A stretch of 64,000 bases of DNA from Talpa occidentalis. Its lineage: Eukaryota; Chordata; Mammalia; Eulipotyphla; Talpidae. The translations under genes and the position numbers were made by a program. The stretch is taken from the NCBI RefSeq assembly GCF_014898055.3, contig NW_023601212.1:37498329-37562328 (forward strand), given 5' to 3'. Below the pieces are notes generated by a model. That model saw nothing but the letters and a program-made list of their open reading frames with translations, ran no database searches and was not told where the DNA came from. Positions 1 through 11,370 of this stretch are shown here, in pieces. Numbering within the stretch: position 1 is the first letter of the stretch; the number at the start of each line of letters is the position of its first letter.

Positions 1-549
1 GAGAAATTTCTTCTACACTTTTCTTTAAAGAAAATGCCAACCCAGGCCAGGGTTCTCTAAACAACTCATCTGTTCATTGATCCACAGATCCAAGTGTCAC
101 AGGACAGGCAAGATACAGAGATTAATGAGACCACTGGGAATAAGACAGTAAAGACCAGAGGGACTGTTTCCAGAGCATGTCCCCTCTCAAGGGACCATCT
201 GTTATAACTGCGGCTAGCCGAGATGAGGACTCTGAGGTTAACAGATAGCTCAATAATTCAAGAGCAATCAGAAATTAACATTTTTAGGTTATACATATTA
301 GCAACTAATTTTTTTAAATCTTAAATGCTATGTTGGTAACACTGCAAAAGCCAAACAAAATCCATCTCCCAGTTGGATTGGGCACACCCCCTCCCACTGA
401 CCATCTTTGAGTTTTACTGTCTCCCGGAGTTCTAGAGGATGAATCCTAACACATCCTTCATGAAGTATGTCATGTCCCTCACCTCACCTCAGCCCCTTGA
501 CATGGTATCACAAAACTAAGAGTCCAAAGATGTTTTAGAAATATCACAT

Positions 550-1285
550 TATATCTCTTGTTTATTTATTATAGTAAAATAAATATAACATAAATTTGCT
601 ATTTTAGCTAAATTTATGTGCACAATTCAGTGACAGTAAGTACATTCACAATGTTGTGCAATGGAAACTCTGTACCCATTAAACAATAACTCCTCACTCT
701 TCCCTCCCCCAAAGACCAACAGTCTCTTTTCTGTCTCTGTAAAATTGCCTATTGTAGGTAACTCATAGAAGTGGACTCACAGGGCCTCCCTGGTGGCGCA
801 GTAGGTTGAGCGCAGTGCTGAGAAGCTGTCCACAGCTTCTGCAGTGCAGGTTCAATCCCGGTGGGTGAGAATCCCACATGGCGAGCAGACTTCTCCTGTT
901 TCACCCGCTGCTCCCCTCAGCAGTGTATTTCATCAGTCTGCCTGTTCTGTTCCCCTCTCTGTCTCTGGTGAATCCTCTCACCCTTCCATGCATCTGGCCT
1001 GTACCCCAGCTCTTGTATAAATAAAATAAATCTTTAAAAAAAAAAAAGCGGACTCACACAATTCTTATACTTTTGGGTCTTATTTATTTCACATTACATA
1101 GTATCTTTAAAGTTCATTCATGCCAAAGCGTGTATTGGAAATTCATTCCTTTTTATGGCTGAAAAATATTTCATTGTATGTGTATACCACATTTTGTTTA
1201 TCTGTTCATCTGTTGATGCACACTTGGGTTGTTTCCATGGCTTGAATATTGTGAATAACACTGCTACAAACGCTGACAAAATATG
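550..1285 (-). mobile_element. Old L1 3' fragment, split by a SINE
   Basis: On the complement, resembles mammalian L1M 3' end sequence (the segment with 'cctattgtaggtaactcatagaagtgg' continuing after the SINE into the 'gctgaaaaatatttcattgtatg' region). The SINE at 782 interrupts it; the two halves rejoin at the duplicated GGACTCACA. Confidence 0.55.
782..1048 (+). mobile_element. tRNA-derived SINE, older subfamily
   Basis: Full-length copy: tRNA-like head with A box (GGTGGCGCAG) and B box (GGTTCAATCCC), family body (GCAGACTTCTCCTG, CCCCTCAGCAGTG), and TATAAATAAA plus A tail. Target duplication GGACTCACA on both sides. Confidence 0.93.
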
Positions 1286-2166
1286 TTAGAGTCCATTTTT
1301 GGGGTGCGGTGGGGGTGGGGGAGGGTATTTACCTAGGAGTAATTGCTGGGTGATGTGTTCATTCTTTAGGAGTAGGGCACTTTCGGTATTACTTAGACTG
1401 AGGGAAAAGAGGAAATAAGACATATAGTTAAATAGATAAAACCGGTTTTTGGAAAATCATCATAGTATTGGGGAAATAAAATAGAAAAACCCCAACTGGA
1501 TTCCCTACTTCTATTTTGTTCCTCTCTATAGTTACTGATAGAATCTTTTAAAAATATATAAATTATAACATGTCCCTTGCCAACTCTTGAATGGCTTTCC
1601 ATTATATTTCAATTAAAGCCCAAACTTCTCACCCCAGAAGTTCTTAACCTCACCTTGTACTTCTCTGCCCTAACACACTCAGCTTCAGCCACAATGGTTT
1701 TCTTTCTGTCCGCCCTCAATACAGCAAGCTTGGTTGAAATGTACTCCCCCCTGGTTTTCACATAGTTCCTTTTAAGAACTTTAATTTACATACCACACTG
1801 GCAAAACCAAAGGCTTAGATAATGTTTAACTGTTACCTTCTTCAAGAATACTTCCCTGGCTGCTTATTCTAAAATAACCACCAAGTTGTTCTCTATCACA
1901 TTGTCATATATTCTCAGCCCAACATTTATTTCTAGTTGTTTCTTGTGTGCACGTGTGAGTTTTGCCCAAGCTTTTGTTTAAAGACTGAATGGGAAGCCCT
2001 CCTTTTCCATTTCCTGGAAGGGAGCTAGGATATATTCAGGAAATCGAGACTCTAAGAACTGTATTTCAGACCTTTCAAACTTCCTTACAATAGCTATTTT
2101 ATCTTTGTCGCTTTCTCCATCATGTTCAGTAATGTAACTCTTTCTGTAGAAAGTGCTAATTTTCTG

Positions 2167-2770
2167 GGCATTTGGGTTGTTTCCAAAGCTTAGCTATTGT
2201 AAATAGTGCTGCTATAAACATAGGGGTGCAGGTGCTCTTTGAAATTGATATTTCTGTGTCCTTTGGGTAAATACCTAGGAGTGAAATTGCTGGATCATAT
2301 GGAAGCTCTATGTTTAGTAGGTCAAGAAATCTCCACACAGCTCTCCATAGTGGTTGGACCAGTTTGCACTCCAAATGCCCAAAAATAGATGACTGGATCA
2401 AGAAGATGTGGTACATATACACCATGAAATATTACTCAGCATTCAAAAAAGATAAACACATGCAATTTGCAGCAACATGGATGGCGCTGAAAGGGATCAT
2501 GCTCAGCGAAATAAGCCAGAAAGAAAAAGAAAAATACCAGATGGTCTCACTCATAGCAGGAATCTAGAAAACTTAAATAAGGGACCAGGAAAAAGAATAA
2601 CTATAAGAAAGAAAATATCAAAATCAACAAATAACTATGAACCAGAGACACTCTCTGGGGGGTGGGGATGGGGAAAGGAGGGATTGGGGTCAAAATAAGG
2701 GGGTTGTAATTGTATGGGGAATATAAAAATAAAATTTAAATTTAAAAATAAATAAATAAATATATAAATA
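2167..2770 (+). mobile_element. L1 insertion, 5' truncated with 5' inversion (twin priming)
   Basis: 17-bp target duplication AAAGTGCTAATTTTCTG at 2150-2166 and 2771-2787. Inside, 2167-2371 is L1 ORF2 end sequence in reverse orientation and about 2372-2770 continues in forward orientation through the 3' UTR to an A-rich tail. Both arms include CCAAATGCCC at the switch point. Clear retrotransposition hallmarks. Confidence 0.9.
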
Positions 2771-3236
2771 AAAGTGCTAATTTTCTGAGGCTGCTGAGAA
2801 AGGAAGGCCTGGGGACTTGGGACAAACTTCCACCTGAAGGCTTTGAAAACATAAGAACACCAAAGGGTGGGGTTGGTGGCAGATTTTAAACAGGGAGGGA
2901 AAGGAAGTTAAAACCCTAGAGACTGCTACAGAGGAAAATAGTCAAAGTAGAAAGTGAAAAGTAACCTGGGATTTAACAACGGAAAGACCCCTGGGCTTCC
3001 CTGTGCTCCCCACATGCAGCCTGTGACCTCTGGTCTCTTCCTCATAATCCTGCTTGCAACTGATACTGAAAATGCACCATCACCCCTCCTCATCTACCCA
3101 AATTCCTCAATTCCAGACACAGCTCCCTACTACCATTTTGAGAAGCCATTCCTTAAAAACTTATATCCACCTAGTTCTCTTTCTTCTCCAACCTCCTCTC
3201 AAGAGAAAAAACCAACAGCGTAGTTCTCTATTTTTG

Positions 3237-3512
3237 TTTTTTTTGTTTTTTTTTACAAGAGCAGGGGTACAGGCCAGAGGTGTGGGGGAGCAAGAGGATT
3301 CACCAGAGACAGAGCTGGGAAACAGAACAGGCAGATTGACGGAAGTACACTGCTGAGCGGAGCAGTGGGCGAGCCAGGAGAGGTCTGCTGTGCCATGTGG
3401 GTCCCCCCCAACCCCCAACAGCCCCTACCCCCAACACCACCCCCCACCCCGTCAGCAATGGAACTCGTTTTATGAGGCTGCGTCTCAATCCCTTGCGCCA
3501 CCAGGGAGGCCC
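3237..3512 (-). mobile_element. tRNA-derived SINE, older subfamily
   Basis: Reverse-complement copy with T-rich start and GGGAGGCCC at its right end. Target duplication CTCTATTTTTG at 3226 and 3524. Ends only 30 bp before solo LTR copy 1. Confidence 0.9.
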
Positions 3513-3542
3513 TCAGAGGCCCTCTCTATTTTTGTGTACTTG

Positions 3543-3962
3543 TGTAGGGTAAACGTTTATCAGGCTTTTCTGCCCTCCCGCCATTAGGATTAATGATGGA
3601 TCCCTGTATCCTGAATGCATGCCTGATGGCAGGCACCTGGAGTGGGGTGTGGGCATACGTAGGTGGGTACACCTGGGCTGAGATTGGGCCTATAAGAGAG
3701 GAACAGACAGACCAGAAGGAGAACAAGCAAGAGAACAGCACCAGCAGAGAAGCAGAAGCCACAAGAGAAAACTGGAGAGCCCAGAATAAGTGAAGACTTG
3801 CTGGGGGCTGGGAGGCCTACCAGCCTCCTGGCACCCCTGCCTGCTGTGAACCTAGTGAACTCAATAAAAGCCTGAAAAAGCCACTGAGGGCTCCGGGACT
3901 TCCTCCTTTACCCTGTCTGCTCAGATCATAGATATCCTGCTCTATGCCTTCCTGTCGCTACA
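3543..3962 (+). mobile_element. Solo LTR, endogenous retrovirus family A, copy 1
   Basis: Starts TGTAGGG and ends CTACA, with 5-bp target duplications ACTTG at 3538-3542 and 3963-3967. Contains a TATA-like TATAAG at about 3691 and AATAAA at 3863, the expected U3-R-U5 order. No internal retroviral sequence flanks it, so it is a solo LTR left by recombination. About 1.1 kb from a second copy. Confidence 0.9.
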
Positions 3963-3967
3963 ACTTG

Positions 3968-5095
3968 CTTTATCTTTACCTTTACTTCCCCCCCCACCTT
4001 GTTTTATTTTTACCCTTGTTTTCATCTGAGAATCCTACAGAGCATTGAATACAAAATACCCAATAATTTTGTGGGGATCATTTGAATAGATTCTCACTTG
4101 GCTGCAGTGAAGACTCTGAGGGAAGAAATCAGATGGAAAAGCTAAAGAGAAATGAAGGTACAAGAAAAATAGGCGTTAGATTGTAGGGAAAATAAAGCAG
4201 AGGAAAAAAAGAGGGAGGAAATCCAAGAAACCATTATGACTTAGTTTATGACATGCTGTCAGACTGCTACATGAAAGTTGATGGAAATTTGCAGAAACAG
4301 GTAAATGGACACAGGCCAATTTATACTCTTGTGACATCTTTCCACTGAATGCTACCTCACAGACTCAAAGTTACATAGATTCTGGTTCATTCCTTGTGCA
4401 AATATTGATTTATCTATCAACAGACTGATTTATATATAGCTAGAAGGTAATTGCCTGTGGATATCAAGCCAGGGCAGCTGTCCTATATTAGCTCTTATAT
4501 GAAAAGAAATTCCCTGGGATAGAAGTTTCAGAGAGAAAACATAAAAGCATCTCTTTCCTACAGTTACAAGTAGCTCCTGCCATTTGACAGGTACATGCAA
4601 GTGTCATTACTATTTTTATGTTATTTTTTATAACCTAAAACCTAATGGCCGTCTAATGATCACTTTATGTAGCTGTTTTGAGTGAACAGTGAGAGATGTC
4701 TTGCTATCAGACAGCTGAGCCACAATTCTGTGCCCTGACTCAGAACATAAGAAATGTAGATATTAGTGACAGACTCAAGAACAAGTTCTATCCTTGATTT
4801 CCTTTCCCTATTTTTTTTTATCTCAGATTTAGAAAGTTCAGCTAATTATTTGTCCTTGTTCATGACACAATTACCATTATTTGTGCAACCCTTCCCCCAC
4901 CCCCCTCTCTGTATTATATTCTAGGTAAGGGGAATATTTCACATGTGAACTCCCATTCCTCAGGGTCTAGATGAAAATGAAGTCACAGAGGAGTCCCAGA
5001 GTCAGAGAGAATCCAGTGCTTGGATTCTGAGTCTTAGCTTCTTAATGAGCTTGCAGTCTGGGCAAAAGGTCTATCTAGCCTCTCTGACAACGTTG
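3968..5095. other. Intergenic, nothing recognised
   Basis: About 1.1 kb between the two solo LTRs. AT-rich, without coding or clear repeat signal. It is not retroviral internal sequence that I can recognise. Confidence 0.6.
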
Positions 5096-5100
5096 GTTTG

Positions 5101-5551
5101 TGCAGGGTAAGTAATTATCAGGATGTTCTGCCCTCCCACCTTTATGATTAATGATGGATCCCAGTGGTCCTAAATGCATGCCTGATGGTGGGTACCTGGA
5201 GTGGGGTGTGGGCATACATATGTGGGTACACCTGGGCTGAGACTGAGCTTATAAGAGCGGCGTCACAGGGAACGGAACCTCTAGAAGAGAGCAGAACCAG
5301 CAGAGCAGCAAAGGAGAAGCAGAGACCACGAGAGAACGCCAGAGAGCCCAGAAAGTGTGAAGACTCGCCGAGGGCTGGGAGGCCTGTAAGTCTCCCAGCA
5401 ACCCGGCACCCTTGCCTGCCATATCCCTGGTTGCCACACTCCATGCAAAAGCTCAATAAAAGCCTAAAAAAGCCACCAAGGGCTCCAGGACTCTCCTTTC
5501 CCTTCTGCTCCGATCACAGAGATCCTGCCCTGTGCCCTTCCTGCCACTACA
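5101..5551 (+). mobile_element. Solo LTR, endogenous retrovirus family A, copy 2
   Basis: Same family and orientation as the LTR at 3543: starts TGCAGGG, ends CTACA, with its own 5-bp duplication GTTTG at 5096-5100 and 5552-5556. TATAAG at 5250 and AATAAA at 5455. The open frame across it is chance, not a gene. Confidence 0.9.
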
Positions 5552-5668
5552 GTTTGAAAACTGGATTATGCATCCAGCATGCTTAACATTGTGTCTAGTA
5601 CCAGATAGGTGCTAAGTACATTTTTCTACTGTTATTAGGTCATCAGTGGCATAAGAAGTTTGAATTTG

Positions 5669-5933
5669 GGGCTTCCTTGGTGGCGCAGGCAGTTGAGTGC
5701 GGCACTGTGAAGCTGTCCGCAGCTCTGCAGTACAGTTTCGACCCCGGACGGCCAGGGAGAATCCCCTGTGGCTCAGCAAACCTCTCCTGTCTCTCCTGCT
5801 GCTCCCCTCAGCAGTGTATTTCAGTCAGTCTGCCTGTTCTGTTCCCTGCTCTGTCTCTGGTGAATCCTCTCACCTTCCCCCGCATCTGGCCTGTATCCCA
5901 GTTCTTGTATAAATAAATCTTTAAAAAAAAAAA
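5669..5933 (+). mobile_element. tRNA-derived SINE, older subfamily
   Basis: Full-length forward copy with GGTGGCGCAG head, CCCCTCAGCAGTG body and A tail. Imperfect target duplication around AAGTTTGAATTTGG / AAGTTTGAATCTGG. Confidence 0.92.
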
Positions 5934-5949
5934 AAGTTTGAATCTGGAT

Positions 5950-8900
5950 AACAAACAACCCAGGCTAGGTGTATCTACTACCAGTGTGCTATGTAACCTC
6001 AAGTAAATCAATTTACTGTAGTGTTTCTGCAAGTAAGGAATGGAAATGGCATTGCAATTGTTAGCAAATAAGATTGTGTAATCTAACGTACTAAATGAAT
6101 GTTAACATTATGTCAGGAAAAATAAAAGAAGTAGCTTCTGCCATTTCTATCCAGAATCCGCTCACTTTTAGACCACTCAGTGGGGTCTGTAGTGCAACCA
6201 TCCCCAGGCAGGTAACTTCGCTGTCGATTCAGACAGACAGAAAGGAGAGTCCTGGAGCCCTCAGTAGATTTTACAGGCCTTCATTGCTCTCTCAAGGAAG
6301 CAGGTACACAGGCACACCAGGCAGGGAGGCTGGCATGCAAGGAGGCAGGCATGGGCCGGGCAGGGGCTGGGAGGCAGGCAGGTAACCGAGCCTCCAAGCC
6401 CCCCACAAATCTTTGCGTTCTTTCTCTGGCCTCACTCTCTGGCATTCTCCCTCTCAGTCTTGTGTCATGTCCTGTTCATCTCATCCCAGAGTGACGTCGC
6501 CCTTTTATCCCCAGCTTCTCAGCAGAGGTGTCCGCACTTGTACACGTGCCTGCTTTTCTCCCTGGGCCCAGGTGTCCACAGTCATAGGCTTGTGTGCCCC
6601 ATGCCCACACCTCTTGGCCCCTGGCATCCAGACTAGTTGCAGGAGGGCATTAAAAAAAAAACAACTGATTTTTAATTTCATTTACTACATGTCTGTCATT
6701 TTTTTGCAACAGGCAGGCCTGTGTTATTCACTACTATTGCCAAACACCTAAGTACCTGGTACATGTCATGTGACTGGCTGAACAAATGAAATGATGGTCC
6801 CACCATCTGGTCCATCTTTAGGTGACCCTAAGTCAAAGACACAGATGAGAAATATGGGATGAATGAAACTCTTCTCAAACATTGAGAGTGCCGCGTTTTG
6901 CTGCTCTGTTAATCTCCCCATCAAATTTACAGGATATGCTCTCTCTATGCTGGGAAATATGTTAGATCCTCAGGTGCACAGAGGAAGACACAGACCTGGC
7001 TCCTGTGTGCTTCTATCACACTCCACTGTAACCGACTACGTATGTCTTGCCACTAGACCAGCAGCTCTGTGAGGACATTCTCCATCACCCGGTAAGCACT
7101 CAGTGGGCAGCTGGTAAATAATCTAATGGAGATTGTAGCCTACTAGGGAAAGAAGACACATCAGTGATGTAAAGTCGGGATCCTTAGTTGTGAGAAAGAA
7201 AAGACTCGCAGATGTGGCAGAAAGGGAGAATATTGAAGATATGTGGTGGCTCTTAGAACTGTTGAAAAGTGCAGAGAGCCATGACTGAGGCTCAGCCTCC
7301 AGGATAAAGCGCAAAACCACTGGAGGCCAAGCCCAACAAAGTAGCTGTCTCAGGTGCTGTTCCCCATCATGCCACTTCTCACAACCACCGAGAAACTGCT
7401 GTTGCTGCTAGTGCTGCCAACAAATCAGCCACCTACACTGCTCTTCCAGCAAAACTGGATGCTCCATACAAAGCCTGCTTCCTCTGGCTGCCCTCATCTG
7501 AGTTTCAGTTTCATACAGATGATCCTTATTGGTAGAAGCTGGGTTACATTCTTGAGTCCAGTTGTAAGGGAAGCATAAAATTTGAAAGGAGGCTAACAGT
7601 TTGACTTCTAAAATAAGAAAGCGATTGAAAAGGTGACGGGCATTCATAAAAATGACAAGCACCATGGCATTGTGATAGGAGCTAGCCCAGAAATAGGCTC
7701 TTAGATGTGGACTTTTGTTTTTGTGGAACTTATATCCTTGTAGGAAAGACAAACAATAAACATTTAAGTGAACAAAATAAGGGACAGAAGTAGAAGCTAC
7801 AAAGACAAATAATATGCTAGAAAGGTTCTTCTGAGAAGATGAGTAGACGCCTACATGATGTGAAGACCCAGCAAGCATGAAGGCACTGGGATGGGAACTC
7901 ATATGGCAGTTCGCTGAGTGGGTAAATGAAGGGGGAGAAAGGGGGAAATGAGGTTGGAAAAGCAATGAAGAATCATGTCATGTAGGGCTTGCCATCAAAA
8001 TTTTGAACTTTGAAGATGGCAGGGAAATGGCCGCATTTTAGAAGAATTACATGGGCTGTTGTGTGAAAAATTATTGGGAGAATAGAGGTGTGGAGAAGCT
8101 GAGCTGAGCCAGCAGGTTCTTGCCATCCTGCTAAGGTTGATGAGAAAAAATCCAAAACAATGTTATTTGAAGATCTGCTTTCATTTCAAGTTGTTTTGTT
8201 TAAAGTTCGCAGTTTAAAGTTTGCAGTTTCGTAGAATCTGACTAAGGAAGAATTCACTGGACAAGCAGCAGGATTAGAATAAAATCTGCCCCGATGGTTG
8301 AGGAAGGTTGAGCTACGAAGGGAGTCTTGAGAGGTGAGTGAAAATGGCCCTGTGGGAGGTCAGAAAGCATCTTGAGCAAAGACACAGGGATATGGATGCC
8401 CTGGTGGGCTTGCGTCACGGGAAGGCTAGGAGAAGGCTCCAGGCAGGAGGCTGGAGGACAGGGGAGGGCTAGGCTACTGAGGCCTTCTGTGCTATTCTTT
8501 TGACCTTTCATGCCACTTTTCAGAGTAACATGTTAGTGTGGTGATGGGGCAGAGCTAAGACTGCATCCTCCACCAGAATCTCAAGCCTTGAAGAGGCTTG
8601 AGATATAATGTCTCGCCCATTTTCCCTCTCATAACACGGAAGAAAACAGGAAGAATTCATAGTTGTGTGCTGTTTCTATCAAAGTAAAGCTACTACAAGG
8701 ATCCACTCACACCACACACACCCATGGTGGAACAATCTCCGTCTCCTGCAGCCCGGGGGACATGGTCAGCTAGATGTCTTGCCCTGCTTGCCCTCTGGTT
8801 TCATTTCTTATTCTATACCAGATTCCTGGGTGGAGCACATTCAGTTTGAAAGGAAGCGTTATGGATGGGGGAGAGAAAGAAGGAGGGCATTTCAGAAAGA

Positions 8901-9475
8901 GAACAATGCCAGGAACCAGAAAGCATCTTGTCCAGAGGCAGCAGAACCAAAGTCATAAAGACAGGTGGAGCTTCGCAGGCGAAATGCTAGGACAGTGGGG
9001 TAGACAGTCAGCAGAACAATTATTCCTAAGCCAGGTTTCCCAATTAAATGCAGTAACTAAAACTTTAAAAATGTGCAGTGTTTGCTTTTTGCCCGTGGTG
9101 GATGTCAGGTTTAGTTGAATCAGCACATGTAAGTCTGCAAATTCAGGACATGGTGGGTCATGACAGACTTGCCTGAGGTCAGAAAGTACCATCTCTCATA
9201 ACATATTTCAGAGAGTATAGCTGAGGTGTTGTGGCCTTTTTGTCATGAAATCTCGGTCAGATGCCAAAGGTTTGCCATATTGAGAGCTGTTGCAATGGAG
9301 GAACCACTGTGATTTTAGGTGCTCAGTAGCTTTCCATCTCAGCTGAGAATTTCCCACCCATTCCAGGACTCCATCTAGTTTTCCTGCATTGCTGCAGGTC
9401 ACTTGGGTGTTCAGTGGAAACAAAACTCAGGCTTTCAAAGCACTGCCAGTTAAGACCCAGGAGTAGAATGGCCTC
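5950..9475. other. Intergenic, mostly unassigned old repeats
   Basis: A GGCA/GCAGG-rich patch lies at 6290-6385. 7640-8115 and 8240-8520 read like old interspersed repeats ('aagaatcatgtcatgtagggcttg' type). The open frame on the complement at 7408-7965 has no domain or splice support. Confidence 0.45.
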
Positions 9476-9479
9476 CAAA

Positions 9480-9722
9480 GGCTTAAATAAGGGACCAGGA
9501 AAAAGACTAAGTGTAATAAAGAAAAAATCAAAATGAACAAGCAACTATAAACCAGAGACAAACGGGGGGGGGGTGGAGGTTGCGGGGGTGGGGGGAGGAA
9601 GAGAGGAAGGATTAGGGTCAAAATAAGGGGGTGCAATTGTACGGGGAATATAACCAAAATGAAAACGCATACATTGTGCAAAAAAAGACAAATGATGTAA
9701 GAATTATATAAAAGATACAAAA
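9480..9722 (+). mobile_element. L1 3' end, truncated
   Basis: Shares AATAAGGGACCAGGAAAAAG, the G-rich tract and the 'aggattagggtcaaaataaggggg' end with the L1 at 2167. Upstream edge of the TMEM123 CpG island. Confidence 0.78.
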
Positions 9723-9809
9723 AGTGGGGGACTTAACTATTCAAAACAGGTTCTTTTCATCCGTACCGGGACAGCAGATACCAAGGACAGAAGCAGTTAG
9801 GTTAGACTT

Positions 9810-11370
9810 GTGCACCGGGGCCTGGGCCGCTATACCCGCGCGCCCATTCTCCCGGTCCCCCACGCGCCCACCCCACGCATCTCTCTCCCGCGGAAGGTAT
9901 CTCTAAGCAGAGATGCAGGGATCCCGTGAAGGAGGAGGCATTGCAATTTGGAACACAGATCATGGATATTTTACGTGTGAAAGCAAGCAGTGAGCTTTTC
10001 TGGCTCTTTCCCACCCTTTCCCCCTAAGGCTGGGGCACTCGAAAGGCAACCTTAGACGACCCAGGCCCCCTCCTAGGGAATCCTCTCCTCTCCTGACCCT
10101 CCCTGTTCACCTGCCCCGGCCCGCAACCTCCCGGGCGGGCTGAGCTGCACTAGCCCGCGAGCCCCACCCAGAACTGCTCTTCAAAGTAACTTCCAGGCCG
10201 ACCCAGGGCGGTCCGGCGAGCTCGGCATCCGGAGAGGCTGCGGTGCGCCCACATCTCCAGCAGAGCCCAGCTGCCACTTCGGAAAAGAAAGGAAACCGCC
10301 CCAGCGTTCAGGGGCTCTCCAGAGCGCTCCAGGGGAGGAGGCGGGGAAAGAGCCGCCTCGCCCAGCCCGCCAGCCCCGCCCCGCCGCCCCGGCTCGGCGG
10401 GCGACGTCCGCTGCAGGCTCGGGTTCCCGCGCCCTATTTGGTCATTTGGGGGGCGGGGTGGGGGGAGAGGCGCGCGCAGCGGGAGGGGCGCGCAGCCGGC
10501 GTCGGTGCACGGCCCGGCCGCTCTCGACCGCGCCACCGCCTCGCTGGGCAACCCTCGCGGCCGCCTGGTCCTGCCTCGGAACAATGGGGCTCGGCGCTCG
10601 GACTGCCTGGGCCATGGTGGCCCTGGGGATACTGCTGGTGATGTCGCTGCTCAAGCTGGCCGTGGACAGTGGCGAACCGGCGGGTGAGTGACCCCGGGGT
10701 CCCCAGCCCCCTCTCGGAGAAGGCGCGCTGCCCGGCGGGACTTTCCGAGTCCGGATCTGGATGTGCGGCGAGTTTTCGGCGTCTTAGACCCAGCGGGCCC
10801 GAGCGGACCCCGAGGTGATCGGCTGGACTGCGGGGCTCGCCGCGGGTCGGGCCGGTCTCCCTCCCGGCTCCCGGCGGCTTGCGGCGGAAACCGCCGGGTC
10901 CTCCCGTCGGCTGTGCTGGAAGTTGCGCGGGGAACCTGTTGAGCGCAGGGGAGGCCGGGCCTGCGCGGGGGCGCGAGTTAGCGAGCAGCCTTTCTCCCTG
11001 CAGCCGGGGTTTCTTGGGAGGTTAGCGTCGGCTTGAGACTTCGGTTTGTTCCAAACCACGTTGGGCGGGCTGGGAGGTCCGTCCATCAATGCCGGCGTCT
11101 GTCAGTTACAGGGGAACCTCACACGGGCTTCCGGTCGCTCCATGGTCTGCTTGTGTAACAACATCCGAATTATTTCGTCGTGGGGTCCTAAGACGCTTGA
11201 AGTTAAAACCGGTGCTGATGCAGCTTGTTGGGAGCTGTGGGCGAGCGCGCCCTGCCCCCACCCACCCCCAGGGCAGGTGTGGCTTCTCGTGCCCCCTGGA
11301 GGGCGCTGCCCACGCGGGCATCAGGAACACCTGGCGGTGCGCGCCAGCTCTGCAGCCTGAGGGATCACAG
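9810..11370. promoter_or_regulatory. TMEM123: CpG island promoter of TMEM123
   Basis: CpG-dense, GC-rich block around exon 1, in sharp contrast to AT-rich surroundings. It holds a GC-box/G-run (GGGCGGGG at 10451, within a G-rich tract 10448-10470) about 130 bp before the ATG. No clear TATA box is seen, which fits a dispersed housekeeping promoter. Exact island limits and the transcription start were not computed. Antisense and alternative frames open here only because GC-rich DNA has few stops. Confidence 0.8.
10584..10683 (+). CDS. TMEM123: TMEM123 coding exon 1 (signal peptide)
   Basis: 100 nt encode residues 1-33 and the first base of codon 34, followed by a consensus donor GTGAGT at 10684. 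The peptide begins MGLGAR and continues with an uninterrupted hydrophobic core, a typical cleavable signal sequence. It lies inside the CpG island. The same frame stays open upstream to at least 10446 but without an ATG, so 10584 is the natural start. Confidence 0.93.

Noticed and set aside
3543..5551. A single provirus bounded by two LTRs
   Set aside because: Each LTR has its own 5-bp duplication and the 1.1 kb between them has no retroviral features.
5164..5586. 140-residue open frame
   Set aside because: Coincides with the solo LTR at 5101-5551; LTRs of this type are non-coding and the first LTR copy does not keep the frame.
7408..7965. 185-residue open frame on the complement
   Set aside because: No recognisable domain, no splice signals with coding support, and it overlaps sequence that reads as an old interspersed repeat on the + strand.
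10150..10584. 144-residue antisense frame in the CpG island
   Set aside because: Stop codons are rare in GC-rich DNA; Pro/Arg/Ala-rich shadow with no homology that I recognise.
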